Of a stretch of DNA of 64,000 nucleotides, positions 11,201 to 23,700 are shown piece by piece. Origin of the DNA: Owenia fusiformis (lineage: Eukaryota > Annelida > Polychaeta > Sabellida > Oweniidae). The notes beneath the pieces were generated by a model. It searched no databases and was not told where the DNA came from. It saw only the letters and a list, made by a program, of their open reading frames with translations. Every line of letters begins with the position of its first letter. Positions within the stretch are counted from its first letter, which is position 1. The DNA is taken from positions 25,816,425 to 25,880,424 of the forward strand of contig CAIIXF020000010.1 of the NCBI GenBank assembly GCA_903813345.2, written 5' to 3'. Position numbers and translations under genes: made by a program.

Positions 11201-11913
11201 ATTTTGAGATAGCTCAGTTCATTTCAATTTTTGTCAATAAAAACAATGCAATTTGTGGCAGTATCTAAAAATGGAATGGTCAGATCCTACAGCTCATGAG
11301 CTATTATGCTCTTACTTAGTTGTACAGTTATATAGTAATAGAAACTGTTGTTCAAACTATATAGAGCTGATTGTTCTCCCACATACTTGGTTGTACTGAT
11401 TGTACTCACATATTCTGAGTTGTGCTAACTTTGCTATTCCAATATTTTCAGATGGATTACAAACCTGTTGACCTCAAGGCTGCACACAATCCGAGAGTCT
11501 CAATGCCAGCAAGTAAATCAACAGAGCACAAACCGAAATTTGATGGTCAAACTATGAATAATATCATGTTCAAAGACCCAAAGGTGAAACAACGAGTGCG
11601 TTATGTTGACTTCCATGAGGGACACACATACGTGCCACCAAGTGATAAATTCAATGGGCATTCCACCACCAAGTCTACTTTTGTTCCACTGAAGGCTGAC
11701 CCAGTGATTAATTACAAACCTGATCAGAAACCGATTGTCCGTGAGGGATCAGTAGACTATAACACAGTACACAAGAGTACATACAAGGGACAAAAAGTTC
11801 AACTTTGCAAGTCTAAGATATACTTGCTGCAGCAGGAACTTAAACGAAGGGAAGCTTTAGAAAAAGCAAATAAGTCAAATAAAGCAAATTCACGTCAGGT
11901 ATCAGTATCATAA
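8144..11913 (+). CDS. SAXO/FAM154-type stabilizer of axonemal microtubules, six exons
   Basis: Exons 8144-8247, 8998-9238, 9443-9800, 10339-10561, 10874-11009 and 11452-11913 all have GT-AG borders and compatible phases. They give 507 residues, close to vertebrate SAXO1. The N-terminus has the cysteine cluster CICEICDCGRCLKNHKC, characteristic of the family. The rest is a string of Mn-type microtubule-binding repeats such as FDTNQRSEFKGH, KFDGRTTNKEEFKKY, KFDAQTQMKSDFQM, TFSTEQRTMFKG, KFDGQTMNNIMFKD and KFNGHSTTKSTFVP, plus NYEPSTDPM-like linkers. Family members bind and stabilise microtubules of cilia, flagella and centrioles. The gene stands alone and converges on tropomyosin. I cannot say whether it is the SAXO1 or SAXO2 orthologue, so no symbol is given. 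Confidence 0.93.
8998..9238 (+). CDS. SAXO exon 2
   Basis: The acceptor is TTTATAG and the donor TTGGTAAGT. It completes the cysteine cluster (RCLKNHKCKKKR) and encodes the first Mn-type repeats (TDYQTKF, FDTNQRSEFKGH). Confidence 0.9.
9443..9800 (+). CDS. SAXO exon 3
   Basis: The acceptor is TTATTTCAG and the donor GAAGGTACGT. It encodes NYETPSDPIDGTTYYMKEF, KFDGRTTNKEEFKKY and YPGFYLPRRSE. Confidence 0.9.
9838..10187 (+). repeat. 41-bp minisatellite in SAXO intron 3
   Basis: About 8.5 tandem copies of a 41-bp unit containing GTGACAGTACAATCAGTGCA and GCACAATCATTTGGTT, with very little divergence between copies. It lies wholly within the intron. Confidence 0.95.
10339..10561 (+). CDS. SAXO exon 4
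   Basis: The acceptor is TTTTTCAG and the donor AAGTAAGT. It encodes METTNRDIFRG, RGKFDAQTQMKSDFQM and the AKPAPETIRL linker. Confidence 0.9.
10874..11009 (+). CDS. SAXO exon 5
   Basis: The acceptor is TTTTGCAG and the donor ATGGTATTTG. It encodes TFSTEQRTMFKG and NYEPSTDPMETRTNNM. It ends in phase 0. Confidence 0.88.
11452..11913 (+). CDS. SAXO exon 6 (terminal)
   Basis: The acceptor is AATATTTTCAG. It encodes 153 residues with four repeats (KFDGQTMNNIMFKD, KFNGHSTTKSTFVP, SVDYNTVHKSTYKGQ and others) and a short basic, lysine-rich tail ending at TAA. Confidence 0.92.
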   Translation: MDYKPVDLKAAHNPRVSMPASKSTEHKPKFDGQTMNNIMFKDPKVKQRVRYVDFHEGHTYVPPSDKFNGHSTTKSTFVPLKADPVINYKPDQKPIVREGSVDYNTVHKSTYKGQKVQLCKSKIYLLQQELKRREALEKANKSNKANSRQVSVS

Positions 11914-12565
11914 TTAAGTTCTGTAATACATCCATATAAACCATGACATAATGAAATAGCATTTTACAAATGTGTTTTCACATGTACTCTGTCACTTGAT
12001 AGAATAGGGACTATTTTTAAACAGATCTTATGTTGCAATATAGTATTATAGTATTATTGTACATTATTTTATCCTCTCATTCTAAATATCATCATTCAAC
12101 ATTCTGAACATTATACTATTAAAATAAAAATGCCAAATGACTGTACAAAAATGAGACATCCTGCACTGTACAATTGACATGTGCGTTTTATTGATAAGTG
12201 CTTATGTATAATAGTGCCTAAATTGCCTGTATCATACAATTTCTATATATATCTACATAAACGTTTACTTTGCATGATAACCACTGTGCCTTCAAAATGC
12301 CATAAATGAGCTTTGGTGTAAAACCATCTTTGGTTCTTTTTGTAAATAAGCCTAGCATTTAAAAGTGACTAGGACTATTTTCAACAGTATTATAATGATG
12401 TGTCCTGCATATATGATGTCTACTGCATATATGACATGTCCTGCATTAAATGGGACATTAAACATGTCTTTGTTTGCATGTGCCTTCATCCTCTGGTTGT
12501 GCAGTAATGCAATTGTAAAAGTGTACCTCGTTAAATTGTGCAACTGTATTTTAGTTAACACTTGT

Positions 12566-12571
12566 AATAAA
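12566..12571 (+). terminator. Likely poly(A) signal of SAXO
   Basis: AATAAA about 650 nt past the stop codon, in an AT-rich stretch. An earlier AATAAA near 12123 is an alternative. Confidence 0.5.
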
Positions 12572-12777
12572 ATATATTAAAAAATCATTTCTTTTGTCAG
12601 AGAGCTACATGTATTCATTAGTAAAATGTTTACTTGACAATTCAGAGAGCTGTCTTATATTTCCATTCCAGAGCCTATGATTGAATCAATCAATTATTTG
12701 TCTTAACCCGATATGACTTATATTATAGACCTCCCAACATTATCAAAATGTACAATGTGAAATGTTTTAATTACCCC

Positions 12778-13374
12778 TATCACACCGAACTAGTTCTTAT
12801 CCGACGTTCTTTCCTTTCCGTCTAACGAAAAAGTCGTAAAACGGGCTAAATCTGGCTGTGGTCGGGAAATATGTCTAAAATAATTAGTTACTTCGTTCAT
12901 AAACATTCTTGGATGTGTCCGTCTCATTCGCATGTTCGTTCAAGTCGCACCATGTCGGTAGTCCTACAAAAATGTGAAACGGGCAAAATCTGGCTGGCGT
13001 CGGAGGTCCGAAATTACACGAGATCTCAAAAATATGTCACGTTTACATTGAGTCCCATGTTAGTTTATCAATCTTCAAAATACCCCTGCAGAACAGATCC
13101 AAAGCAATAAAGTCCATATTCCTAGAGTGTAACAGCACATGACATGATGGTCTTCAAAACAAAAATGGTTACAAGCTGAATTTTGCCTAGTTTCAGAGAT
13201 ATTGGCGTTTGAAAAATCCCCATAGGCTGCCATTATATACCGCTATCAACATGGCTTTACTAAAGTGTTCTTTTCTTAAAACATCAGAACAAATTAACGA
13301 ACAGATGAATGAACGGACGGACAGACGGACGGATGCTTCTCTATATCCCTACGAACTGCGTTCGGTGGGAGAAT
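12778..13374 (+). mobile_element. Tandem-module element with ACGG-type tail (copy 2)
   Basis: The left end has CACACCGAAC (12781-12790) and the right end GTTCGGTGGGAG (13360-13371), which pair with one or two mismatches. A GGACGGACAGACGGACGG microsatellite and the conserved CTATATCCCTACGAACT tail precede the right end. Same family as 2670-3442. It lies between the convergent SAXO and tropomyosin 3' ends. Confidence 0.55.
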
Positions 13375-13399
13375 CATATTATAATGTTTAGCTACAGTA

Positions 13400-14785
13400 G
13401 AATATATTAATGAACCAGCAGCATACAATATCAACAAAATTAACAAAATACATATTTGTTGTGAACTGGTAATCAAGAATTTCATTGGAGTTGAAAGTAT
13501 AGTCTTACAATATTATGATTCAATGTTCTATTTTGTACAGTAAAACAAAGCAGATCGATTACTCTAGTACGTGAAAATGTTAAGTGTACCACTGTACCCG
13601 TACCAAAAATGTATGAAATGATAGCCTAGTATAGTAATCTGAAGAATCTACTATTTCTACAACAGATTTCTGAAATGGTTTTACTTCATGGTCTGTACAA
13701 ACAATAATGAATATATATTACAACCCTCGTCTTGGCCTATACACATACACACACTCTTATTACATGAGAGCCTTATACAGTTAGTCTTTTGGATGGTCCC
13801 TCGGAGGCAGAAACCAACCATGTGTTCGCCAAGGGTCATTTATAAGAGCCCTACTATTTTAAGCAGGAGAAGCGGCACTGATCTGGGATCTACTCTGATT
13901 GGCGGATTCTATTAGTAATGATTAGATATTACACCTTGGGTACAAGGTATGAATACTCAAATTGTGAAAATAATAAATAATTGCTCATCAACATTGTTCA
14001 AGTCCGAGCTATTCTTATTTTGAATTCTATGTTTGAAACTGGCTTGACGAATTGTTCCCCTCCCTGATTGTGGTCCGTTACAGCGACTGGATTGATGACA
14101 CTCTCCTCCCAATAGGTGGCAGTGAAGATAAAACAATAACAAGCCATATATCGAAATACTTGACACTAAAACTTTGAATGAATGGAAGATAATTGTTCGA
14201 ATATTGTTGTTTCAAATTAATTTCCGACAAATTCAGCGAATGTGGCATCAAGATCGGTACTGATTTGGTGGTATTTCTCCTTCTCAGCAAGGAGTTCATC
14301 TGAAACAAACAAAAAGGTTCACTTATAATTTTCCATAATGCAATATTTTGCCAAACAATTATTAACAATATTTAAGCTGGAATTTAGGCTGAATTAACTC
14401 ATTAGATAGAACCGTTAATTATGCTAACCATCTGGTTATGTGGGTTTCAAACTGTTTTGCTTGGTAATCCCTCCTTTGGTTACTATGGTGACTCACATGT
14501 AGCTCAGTGCAAACAATTCATTGTGCTTTATTCAACTCAATAATCTTACTCAAGAATTTTATTTTACAAAGACGTTCATATTCATTATGAATGGCAATTC
14601 ATGTACTGTGTTACAAGCAGGTCCTACTTCTATTGTACGCTGGATGCCAGAAACAGAACCGTGCATTGAGGTTATCATGTTTATTATTTACAATATTAAC
14701 AAAAAGAAAATACATTTTGCTGGCACAATAAAAAAAAATTGGATAACAGCTGAGAGCTCTATCACATGTGCTCTAAGTGTCATTC
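13400..14785 (-). repeat. Duplicated terminal-exon block, distal copy
   Basis: Co-linear with 20475-22700: intron end, exon 9-4, and 3' UTR. The segment 14045-14192 is identical to 21140-21287 over 148 bp. The position matching the AATAAA of the other copy reads AATGAA here (13486-13481, minus strand). Confidence 0.85.
14217..14299 (-). CDS. Tropomyosin exon 9-4 (alternative terminal)
   Basis: 83 nt to stop. The acceptor is GTTTGTTTCAG. It encodes [20 protein letters not shown] then FAEFVGN. It is a duplicate of exon 9-3 with five amino-acid changes in the middle and an unchanged C-terminus. Being the last exon of the gene, its use requires bypassing three earlier terminal exons. Confidence 0.92.
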
Positions 14786-17700
14786 ATTCCTCTGCACGCA
14801 CACTTCTGGATATTGCGGGGAAAGTTATTGGCCACATTCGCCTGAACCCTACAGATTTTTATCTTTGGAGGTACTTGAACCCCAATACCATTGAATACCA
14901 GAAGAGCGAGATTACCAGGAAGATCAGAGCCATGTGGAAAATTAGGGTTGTCGATGACAACTTTGTCCATAGAATCCAGATGCACCATGCATCCTTCCAC
15001 TCTCCAAAGTGTCTGCCAAGTGGGTACCACATCAACTGAATGATGTACAGGCTTGAGAAACGTGTGACATTGTTCGGGGAATCCCGTGTTATACTGCTGC
15101 CGTCACCTCTAGAGAAACTTGGATCAGACCATCCTGAACATCAACTTTCACTGGCAAATATGGAGGCAGGGTCCTGGCCCCCTTTGGAGCTCTTTGTTGG
15201 TGTGGCCGGAAAAATTGAGGTCCACAAATTTTAGGGCCCAAACTCTGTTTCGCTGCCACATAAATTGGGGAATTTTGGTAACCAATTGGCATAACTGGGC
15301 ATAATTTTTTTTTAATTTGGGGCATTTTAAAATTTTCAAAAGTAGGGCCCAAATCTTTTTCCGGAAATTTTTGCTTTTTTAATTTTAAGGACCACTATGA
15401 CTTTATTCACCTGACCAAGCACCAAATGACTTCTACTTGCTGAATTGAACGGGATTTAGTGGACATGCATTTGGGAATGATGATGCCATGCGTTCAAATG
15501 TGTTAAACAGACTTCAGGAAATGAGTTGGGATAGATGTGTAAGGGGGCACAGAGTTTGAGTCCAAACTTGAGGAAATGCACGAGGCGTTGTTTCATAAAA
15601 TTAACACTCGATGCTGCGCATCTCGTGGAAATTTTTGAAAAGAACACCTTCAAGGAATGGTCATTCCACATTGTATTGAGTCCAAAGCTTAAATCCTTAA
15701 ATAAGAATAAATAAATCGTTTCACGGCCATCTTGATTTACATTTTAAAGTCCCCATGTACAGTTTAAAAATATGTTTTTATCATTCATTAACTATTTGTA
15801 ATGACTTTAAAAGTTATTTTAGAGGTTTTTTAGCAAAAAATATTCTTGAAAAAAAAGTTGTCAGCTTTTCATTTCTCAAATATTCAAATTTCCCACAATT
15901 TTTCAAATAAAAATTGAAATTTTATCATCAAACATCCCACTATATAGTGCATATACATTATCTTTTGAACGCCAATGCAAATTGTGAACAAAGGACTCAC
16001 TATTTCAATAATAAAAGGTCATATCTAATGCGCCACTTCAATGTTTTAGCATATCAGAAACATTCCATGTTTATTGTTATAATTAAAGGGGCAATAAGGA
16101 TTGTAGAGAGAAAATTCGAATTTTTTTATTTTTCTGAGCTATCAGGTCAATATTTGGCTTAACACCTTCTTTGACATACCTATTTCCTTAAAATGTATGT
16201 GTAAACTATCAATTTCAGCATTAAGAAGTGTAAATTCAGTTCAAAGCTTCTATAAAGGGAGTTCCACTTCTAGATTTTTAAGATCCACCACATTTCAAGA
16301 AGAATATCAGCTGAAATAATGTTCATCCAGGTGGTTTCTTTGTAGATAATGAAAATATATGTTAGTCTTGATGAGATATCCAAACTTAAATATATTTTGA
16401 CACTGGTCGATGATCGTTGAATGGCCCCCCAGCACTAATTGTTGCACCTTTAAATTATGCTACCATTGGTTTCTATGAGTACTAAAATACATTTTCAATC
16501 GCTAAAAATATTATTACAGGGTGTTCCAGAACTCATGAGAATAATTCTCCTTGGAGTTTAATATCTGAAGTGGATGTCTTTTCAGCTACTCTTTATACAC
16601 ATTCCTAAATCATTCGATAGCCATTCCGGTAGGCTCCCCTGAATCAACATAATGCAATTCCTACTCTGTTTCAGACACAACCCACTAATATTTGTTTAAG
16701 TTCCCCAAAGAAATGAAAGTCAAGTAGAGGAAAATCTGGTAATTATAAGGAGCTGATACTGTCTAAATAGAATGTAAACTGGATGCAATACTGAAATGTA
16801 GTGACTTTTGCACTGGTACATTGTTAATATGCAAAATCATATTGCCAAGCAATTGGGGACATTTCTCCCAGTCCCCCAAGAACATGGCATATGATCCTTC
16901 ACCAAACCAAATATACAATCCCTTGATGTATGTGGTCTCTATCAAAAGGTCCAAGTGCAGTATGGCAAGTGATTTTAGACAGTCATATCTTTCACCATGA
17001 GTATTTTCTGGGTATAAATACAGTGTTTTTATTGAAACAATATGTTTTCTATAAAGTGACGTCCCCAAAATAAACCAATCTATATATTGTGTTTTAAACA
17101 TTACTGTTCCATTGGTTTCTATGACAGCTAAAATTTTAAAATGCATTTTTCTCTGAACCACTTTCATGCATGGATGAGTTTCTTTATCAACAAATTTTCT
17201 TATTTTTCTGCAAAAGACACGTGAGGACGGATGCTGCGAATCGATGTGAAGTATCGCTTATTAAATCATCCGAGTGAGCTCTAAATAAATATATACAGTA
17301 TATGTATCAAAAATATTCTAGTTATAGCTATTGCCCCTTTAAATTGATTTCAACATTTAGTGGAGAATTACGTATTACATGGAAAAATCATAAAAAAGGA
17401 TCAAGGATGCGGAGATTTCACAGCCCAGAAAAATTGTCGAAAGAGCACGATTTGTATTTTATATCCAGGAAAATGTCAAAACCCGGAAAATATTACGGTG
17501 AATGTTGTAATGCTTTTGCAAAAAGTAACCCGGTTATTTTCCCCCCTGTCAAGATGTGATGGTAGTATCGTATCAACGAGTAGCCTGTTTTGTCGGTGGT
17601 GCAAAAGTTATAGTTATAGACGATGCAAGTTATATGCGTAGGAATGGAAGGGTGAAGGTCAGCAATTCAATTAATATTACAGTTTGCAACTGAAGCAATA

Positions 17701-20700
17701 AAACGTTAAGTAAAAAGTTCAAACATAACTCTGCTTTGGTTACTGTTGGAATGTCTCAAAATGTAATTGGTAAACTCAATGTTCCTACCAAAATATCAAA
17801 ACACAACTGAAAACATACATGAAACCCATTTATTTACACATAATATGAATTGGAATATAAATACAATTTAAGAACGTTTTTCTCTTAAACCAGTCATCAA
17901 AAGATTCTGAAAAATTAGACATCAGCAATGTAGTGGTCATCGTTTGAATGGTAATAATTTAATTTGAAAATATTAATCTACTTTTTGATATACATATTGT
18001 TTTATAGTAGACACATTTGACACTGTGTTTTGATCTGATTGAACATCTTTGGAACAAAATAACATCTACAACGTGGCTATTTAAAATAAGCATCTTAAAA
18101 TTAATTATAGGATATACTTTAGGGGTATTTTTAGATACTTATTTGTGAACCAAACTTCCTTTGTATAATTTCTCTATTGAGAGATCTAAGTACACTGTGA
18201 ATATCTGCCTTTTTGTTCCAACAAGGTTCAGATAGATATTTTATTCCATTCTCAAGAATTGGTAGAAAAGATTGGTAAAAATTGGTAAGCAAATTGTTTA
18301 CTTAAACAAAATAGAAAATGTATCAATAATTTTCACATTTAATTGTTGTCAATCGGTGACCATTACATAAAGGATGTGTTTTTACAGATTATTTTCAATT
18401 ATTGGTTTAAATACCCTTTGCATTTGTTCGACTTTGCTTCTCAAAAGAGAGCTTCGTCTTCAGAGACTCGGGCGCAGGGTAGGTTTAAAAGAAAAACAAT
18501 GTTGAATTTAGTTCACCATATCGCCATCAATCCTTTGAAAACTCTTCAATTGCATGTACCATTCTGTTATTTTAGAGTCAGTTCGCGATTTCTACAATTT
18601 TTGCAGCTGAATCTAGTCATCCAGACTAGCAATTGTGATAATATTGTTTTCAATTGTTTTGTTGTGTCTTTTGTATGGTGGAAGATCAAACAATATGTAA
18701 TAACTCGGGAAATATATTGAGTATTCTTTTTTTAAAGAAACTCAGAAATATTCAGTAAATTGATAGTTTTCCTAAATATGGAAAGTACATATCGAGTGTC
18801 CCTCTCGATTTGTGCTACTTTGTACAACTTTTCAGTGAATTTGGTTCATCAGTTGCCAAGAAACTACTTGTCAAAAAGTGTGTAATTTTTCGGGACACCC
18901 GATACATGATTATATCCTTTCTCATGCAAAACAGGGTGTTCAATAATATATTTGCACATGGAACACCCACTGTTGGTCAAAATTGGTCCTTGTAAAAGTT
19001 CTATCAGACAGGTCTACTGTATTTGAAAAACTTGAAAGCATGGTTTTCTTCTTTGGGGACAGGGACTGTTACACCACTTTTGATCCATTTACAGTCGTAT
19101 AACATGGGTGTTGAATAATGATTTGATATTTGGATGTTCTATCACCATACATTACTCCAGAACTTCCAAGAGCAAATAATTATTTGTTGAAAAATATTTT
19201 CTGTAAAGGATGGTAATGATCATTCTGTCATTCACTTTGCATACTATACAACTGTAATATGGATGATAAAATAAGCATAGAAAAATGAGTGTCGCAAGGG
19301 TGGCATTTGTGAATTGGAGTACTCATGTGTTCCTTAGGCGTTTGGGCATCCGGGAATGACAACGTCTACCCAAATATTGACGTAAAGAAATGATATTCTT
19401 TCAAACTTGCTTATAACAACTATTTACAAAAATGCTCATGAGACACGAATCCATTTATACCTGGGTCAGATTTGCCGCGATCCATCGGCCGGCGCCGAAA
19501 AATTGCGGCCATTTTGAAATTCAGCCGCCATCTGGAAAATTCCTTCTAGGAAACAGAGCAACTTTGTCCTTAGGCATCAGCATATAAAATTTGAACCAAA
19601 TCAGTTCATTGGTATCTCCATTATAAAATATTACGTATTTTACGAAAGATGGCGTCCATTCTGAAATTCAGCGTACAACTTGAGAATCTCTTCTTAAGCA
19701 TAGCTCCTTTGTTTCTAGGGATGAGCATATAAAATTGAAACCAAATCCATCAACTAGCCTAGTATTTGGGTTATTAGAGTTAACATGTTTTTAAGTGGCG
19801 GCCATTCTGAATTGAGCGTTCATTTTGAAAAGTCCTTCTCGAGCAGGTCAGTCTATTTTTGAATCTAATCCGCCATTTGGTATTCGAGTCATCGCCCGGA
19901 AAACGGACGGCTTTCCTTTCCCCTCGAACGCCGTTCGGCGGGATAATTAAAGTACTTCGCATCACCATATAGTTCGTACTATAATATCTGAATATAGATG
20001 CTTTTCAATATGGCAATTGCTTTCGTGTTCTGTTTATGCCTTTACCTTACTAAGGCAATGGATTTCCAAAAAAACCTTGGCAAAGACGATTAGTCCCTTG
20101 AACACTTTTGTAAATAGTTTACAAGCAATTTTGTTTGTGTATATCAAATTTTGATAAATTACGTCAATATTACCATGGGCTTTCAAGAGATGATATTACA
20201 AGCAAACGTTGTGTAGAATTTTGCTTTCCGGATGCCCAAACGTCTCGAGAACACATACGGTGGGTCCTAGAATAATCTTGATTAGACATCGTGGTGCAGA
20301 GAAATCATAATTAAATTTACCAAATGGCTCCACAAAAAAATAAAGGATGTTTTCATCCCCGTTCAAATGAGTAGACGATATATCCACCTGTTCCAGATTG
20401 CCCTGTATGCTCACTTGTGCGAACATCATTGACTCTTTGTAGATAATACGTGATGATATCATATGTTCAGATGTTAGAATACAACGAGCAGCCTACATTA
20501 TTAACAAAATCAATATATTTGTTGTGAACTGGTTATCAAGAATTTTATTGGAGTTGAAAGCAGTCTTACAATTGTGATCCAATGTTCTATTGTGTACAGA
20601 AAAGCAAAGCAGATGATTACTCTAGTACGTGAACATATTTGTATGTATCAAGAAAAAGTATGAAAGGATAGTCTACTAGAGTAATCGGAAGAAACTATTT

Positions 20701-23700
20701 CTACAAGAGGTTTCTGAAATGATTTTACCACATGGTCTGTACAAACAATAATGAATATATATTACAACCCTCGTCTTGGCCTATACACATACACACACTC
20801 TAAGATCAATGGTTTTCCTCCTGAAGCACAGGGGCCTTACATGAGAGCCTTAGACAGTTAGGCTTTTGGATGGTCCCTCGGAGGCAGAAACCAACCATGT
20901 GTTCGCCAAGGGTCATTCATAAGAGCCCTACTATTTTAAGCAGGAGAAGCGGCACTGATCTGGGATCTACTCTAGTGGGCGGATTCCATTAGTAATGATT
21001 AGATATTACACCTTGGGTATGAATACTCAAATTGTGAAAATAATAAATAATTCCTCGTCAACATTGTTCAAAGTCCAAGCTAGTCTTATTTTGAATTCTA
21101 TGTTTGAAACATTGTCAACTGATATACTGGCTTGTTACATGACGAATTGTTCCCCTCCCTGATTGTGGTCCGTTACAGCGACTGGATTGATGACACTCTC
21201 CTCCCAATAGGTGGCAGTGAAGATAAAACAATAACAAGCCATATATCGAAATACTTGACACTAAAACTTTGAATGAATGGAAGATAAATGTTTGAATATG
21301 ATCCAAATTAGTTTCCGACAAATTCAGCGAATGTGGCATCAAGCTCGTCACTGATGCATTTGTATCTCTCCTTCTCAGCAAGGAGCTCGTCTGAAACAAA
21401 CAGGGAGTTCACTTATAATTTCCCATAATGCAATATTTTGGCAATAATTTAAGCTAGAAGAAATTTAGCCTACAAGCATATTTTAGGATAGTTTAAATTT
21501 AGGTTGAAATAACTTTAGAATAAGATAAGATAGAACTGTCATGCTAGCCATTTGGCTAATATGGGTTTCAAACTGATCATGCATTAAAAGTGTAATTCCA
21601 TGCCCATGTTTATATGATATAAGCAGACATTACATATTTAAGTCATATTACTATAACCCAGATGCCAGTAGGTAGTAACCAGTTTCACCACCAGGTGGCT
21701 CATTTGGGTCAGATATAATGGCAGATATAGTGGATTAATTTCCATATTACACTTATACAATTATGTTTCTGATAATTATCAGATTATACAAATGAAAATA
21801 TGAACAGTAAAATAAAACATCTGTCCGATAAAAGATACTTCACTTTTTGTCATTTTATACATGGGATCTTTGGGGAATCTACCCGACCTAGAATTCACCT
21901 TTTCAAAGAAAATTAGATCTTCAAAGTTGATAAACAATTTTTGAAACCACATTTCTAGTTGTAATTTCAAACAAGATATCACTTTGACTAAATTTTGAAT
22001 ATTGAATGACATAAAACAAGATTCTTTCTTCTAGCATCTAGTCTATTAGTCTGCAAACAACTTACCATATAGATCCATTCAGTGTATGGACTCATTTGTG
22101 TACGAATTCAGTAACATCCTTGATCTTTCTTAGCAACATAGAACAAAACTAGCTCGAGCCTGGTTTAATTGGGAGACACACAATTCCTAATGCAACTGAC
22201 AAGCAACTTGGATCTATGATACTTTTTGAAGTGCAAGATAAATGTTGAAGAGGGTAATAAACATTTGATTTATGAAATTATCATACTTTAACATTTAGAC
22301 ATAACACCTTTAATTTTATTTTCATGGTAATTTTGCACGTGGTTTGCCATGAAAATGTGGTATGTCATGAGAATGTATGATATTACATCTTTGCTTGGTA
22401 ATCCCTCCTTTGGTTACTATGGTGACTCACATGTAGCTCAGTGCAAACAACTCATTGTGCTTTATTCAACTCAATAATCTTACTCAAGAATTTCTTTTCA
22501 AAGACTTCCATATTTATTATGAATGACAATTCTGAGCAATTCATGTACTGTGCTACAAGCAGGTCCTACTCCTATTGTACGCTGGATGGCAGAAACAGAA
22601 CCATGCATTGAGGTTATCATATTTATTATTTACCATATATTAACAAAAAGAAAACACATTTTGCTGATACAATAAAAAATTGGATAAAAGCTTTAGTTGT
22701 GAACTCTGGAAAATTTCTTTCAGAGTAAAAAGTAGAAAAACGACAAAATTTACAAGTTGGTTAATTGTTATATAAAATGTTCTCGTTCTTCAAAAATTAG
22801 CATTCACAACTGGCGATCTTTGTAGTGATCCCTGACCCATTAAAGTACTTTCAAAGACCTCTACTTCTACACACTACATAGTCAAAAAGCTATACGCCTA
22901 TAATATACAGTTTAGCCATATTACACAAAATTATACATCTGGAAGTGACATGATTAACTGGGGTAACCCCTATTGCCTTTTAGCTTAAAATCACATGAAC
23001 TAAAATGTTGCATACAAAAGTCCTAGTATGGCAGCGAACACTTAATGGTCCTCTAATTGATAGATTGACATTGGATTTTTGGTTATAATTATGTCAGTAA
23101 GCTATTAACAAGGAGCTAGTAATGTACCAAAACGCAGTGTGCCCTTAGTAGAGGAGTTAATATATACAAATAAGGTGCGCCCAAGATGGCGGGGGGAACC
23201 TGCTTAGAACATTATGCTCTAGTTACAAAACAGGCACAAGGCTAAGGTTAACCCAAGGAGTGCATTTTTGCCAATATCAAAACATATGATTTCATGATCA
23301 AAGTCATTGTTAATCAAAATGAACTTTTAATCATTACAAAATCACATGCTATACTGCACTATCTATGGTCTAAGTTCTACACACAAGAGAATCACAGGAG
23401 AGTTGACCTAAGCCTGGCGAGGGAAAACTTGACCAACTTGGGCTAAACACACTACATGCAATTCTGATAAAACACCAGCTCAATGTCAAACAGCCATACA
23501 AGTCTGTACATATAGATGGCATTTAAACTTAGTCCACAAACTACTGCTATTTTATGGGAAGGAAGGCTCGACTGGTTAGTAGCCTAATATTTCCGTAAAT
23601 GTCGAGTCAAGTTCTTCGGTAATTGCCTTGTATCGCTCCTTCTCAGCCAACACTTCATCTGCAATATAGGGGAACAAACACACTTAAACACAAACCATGC

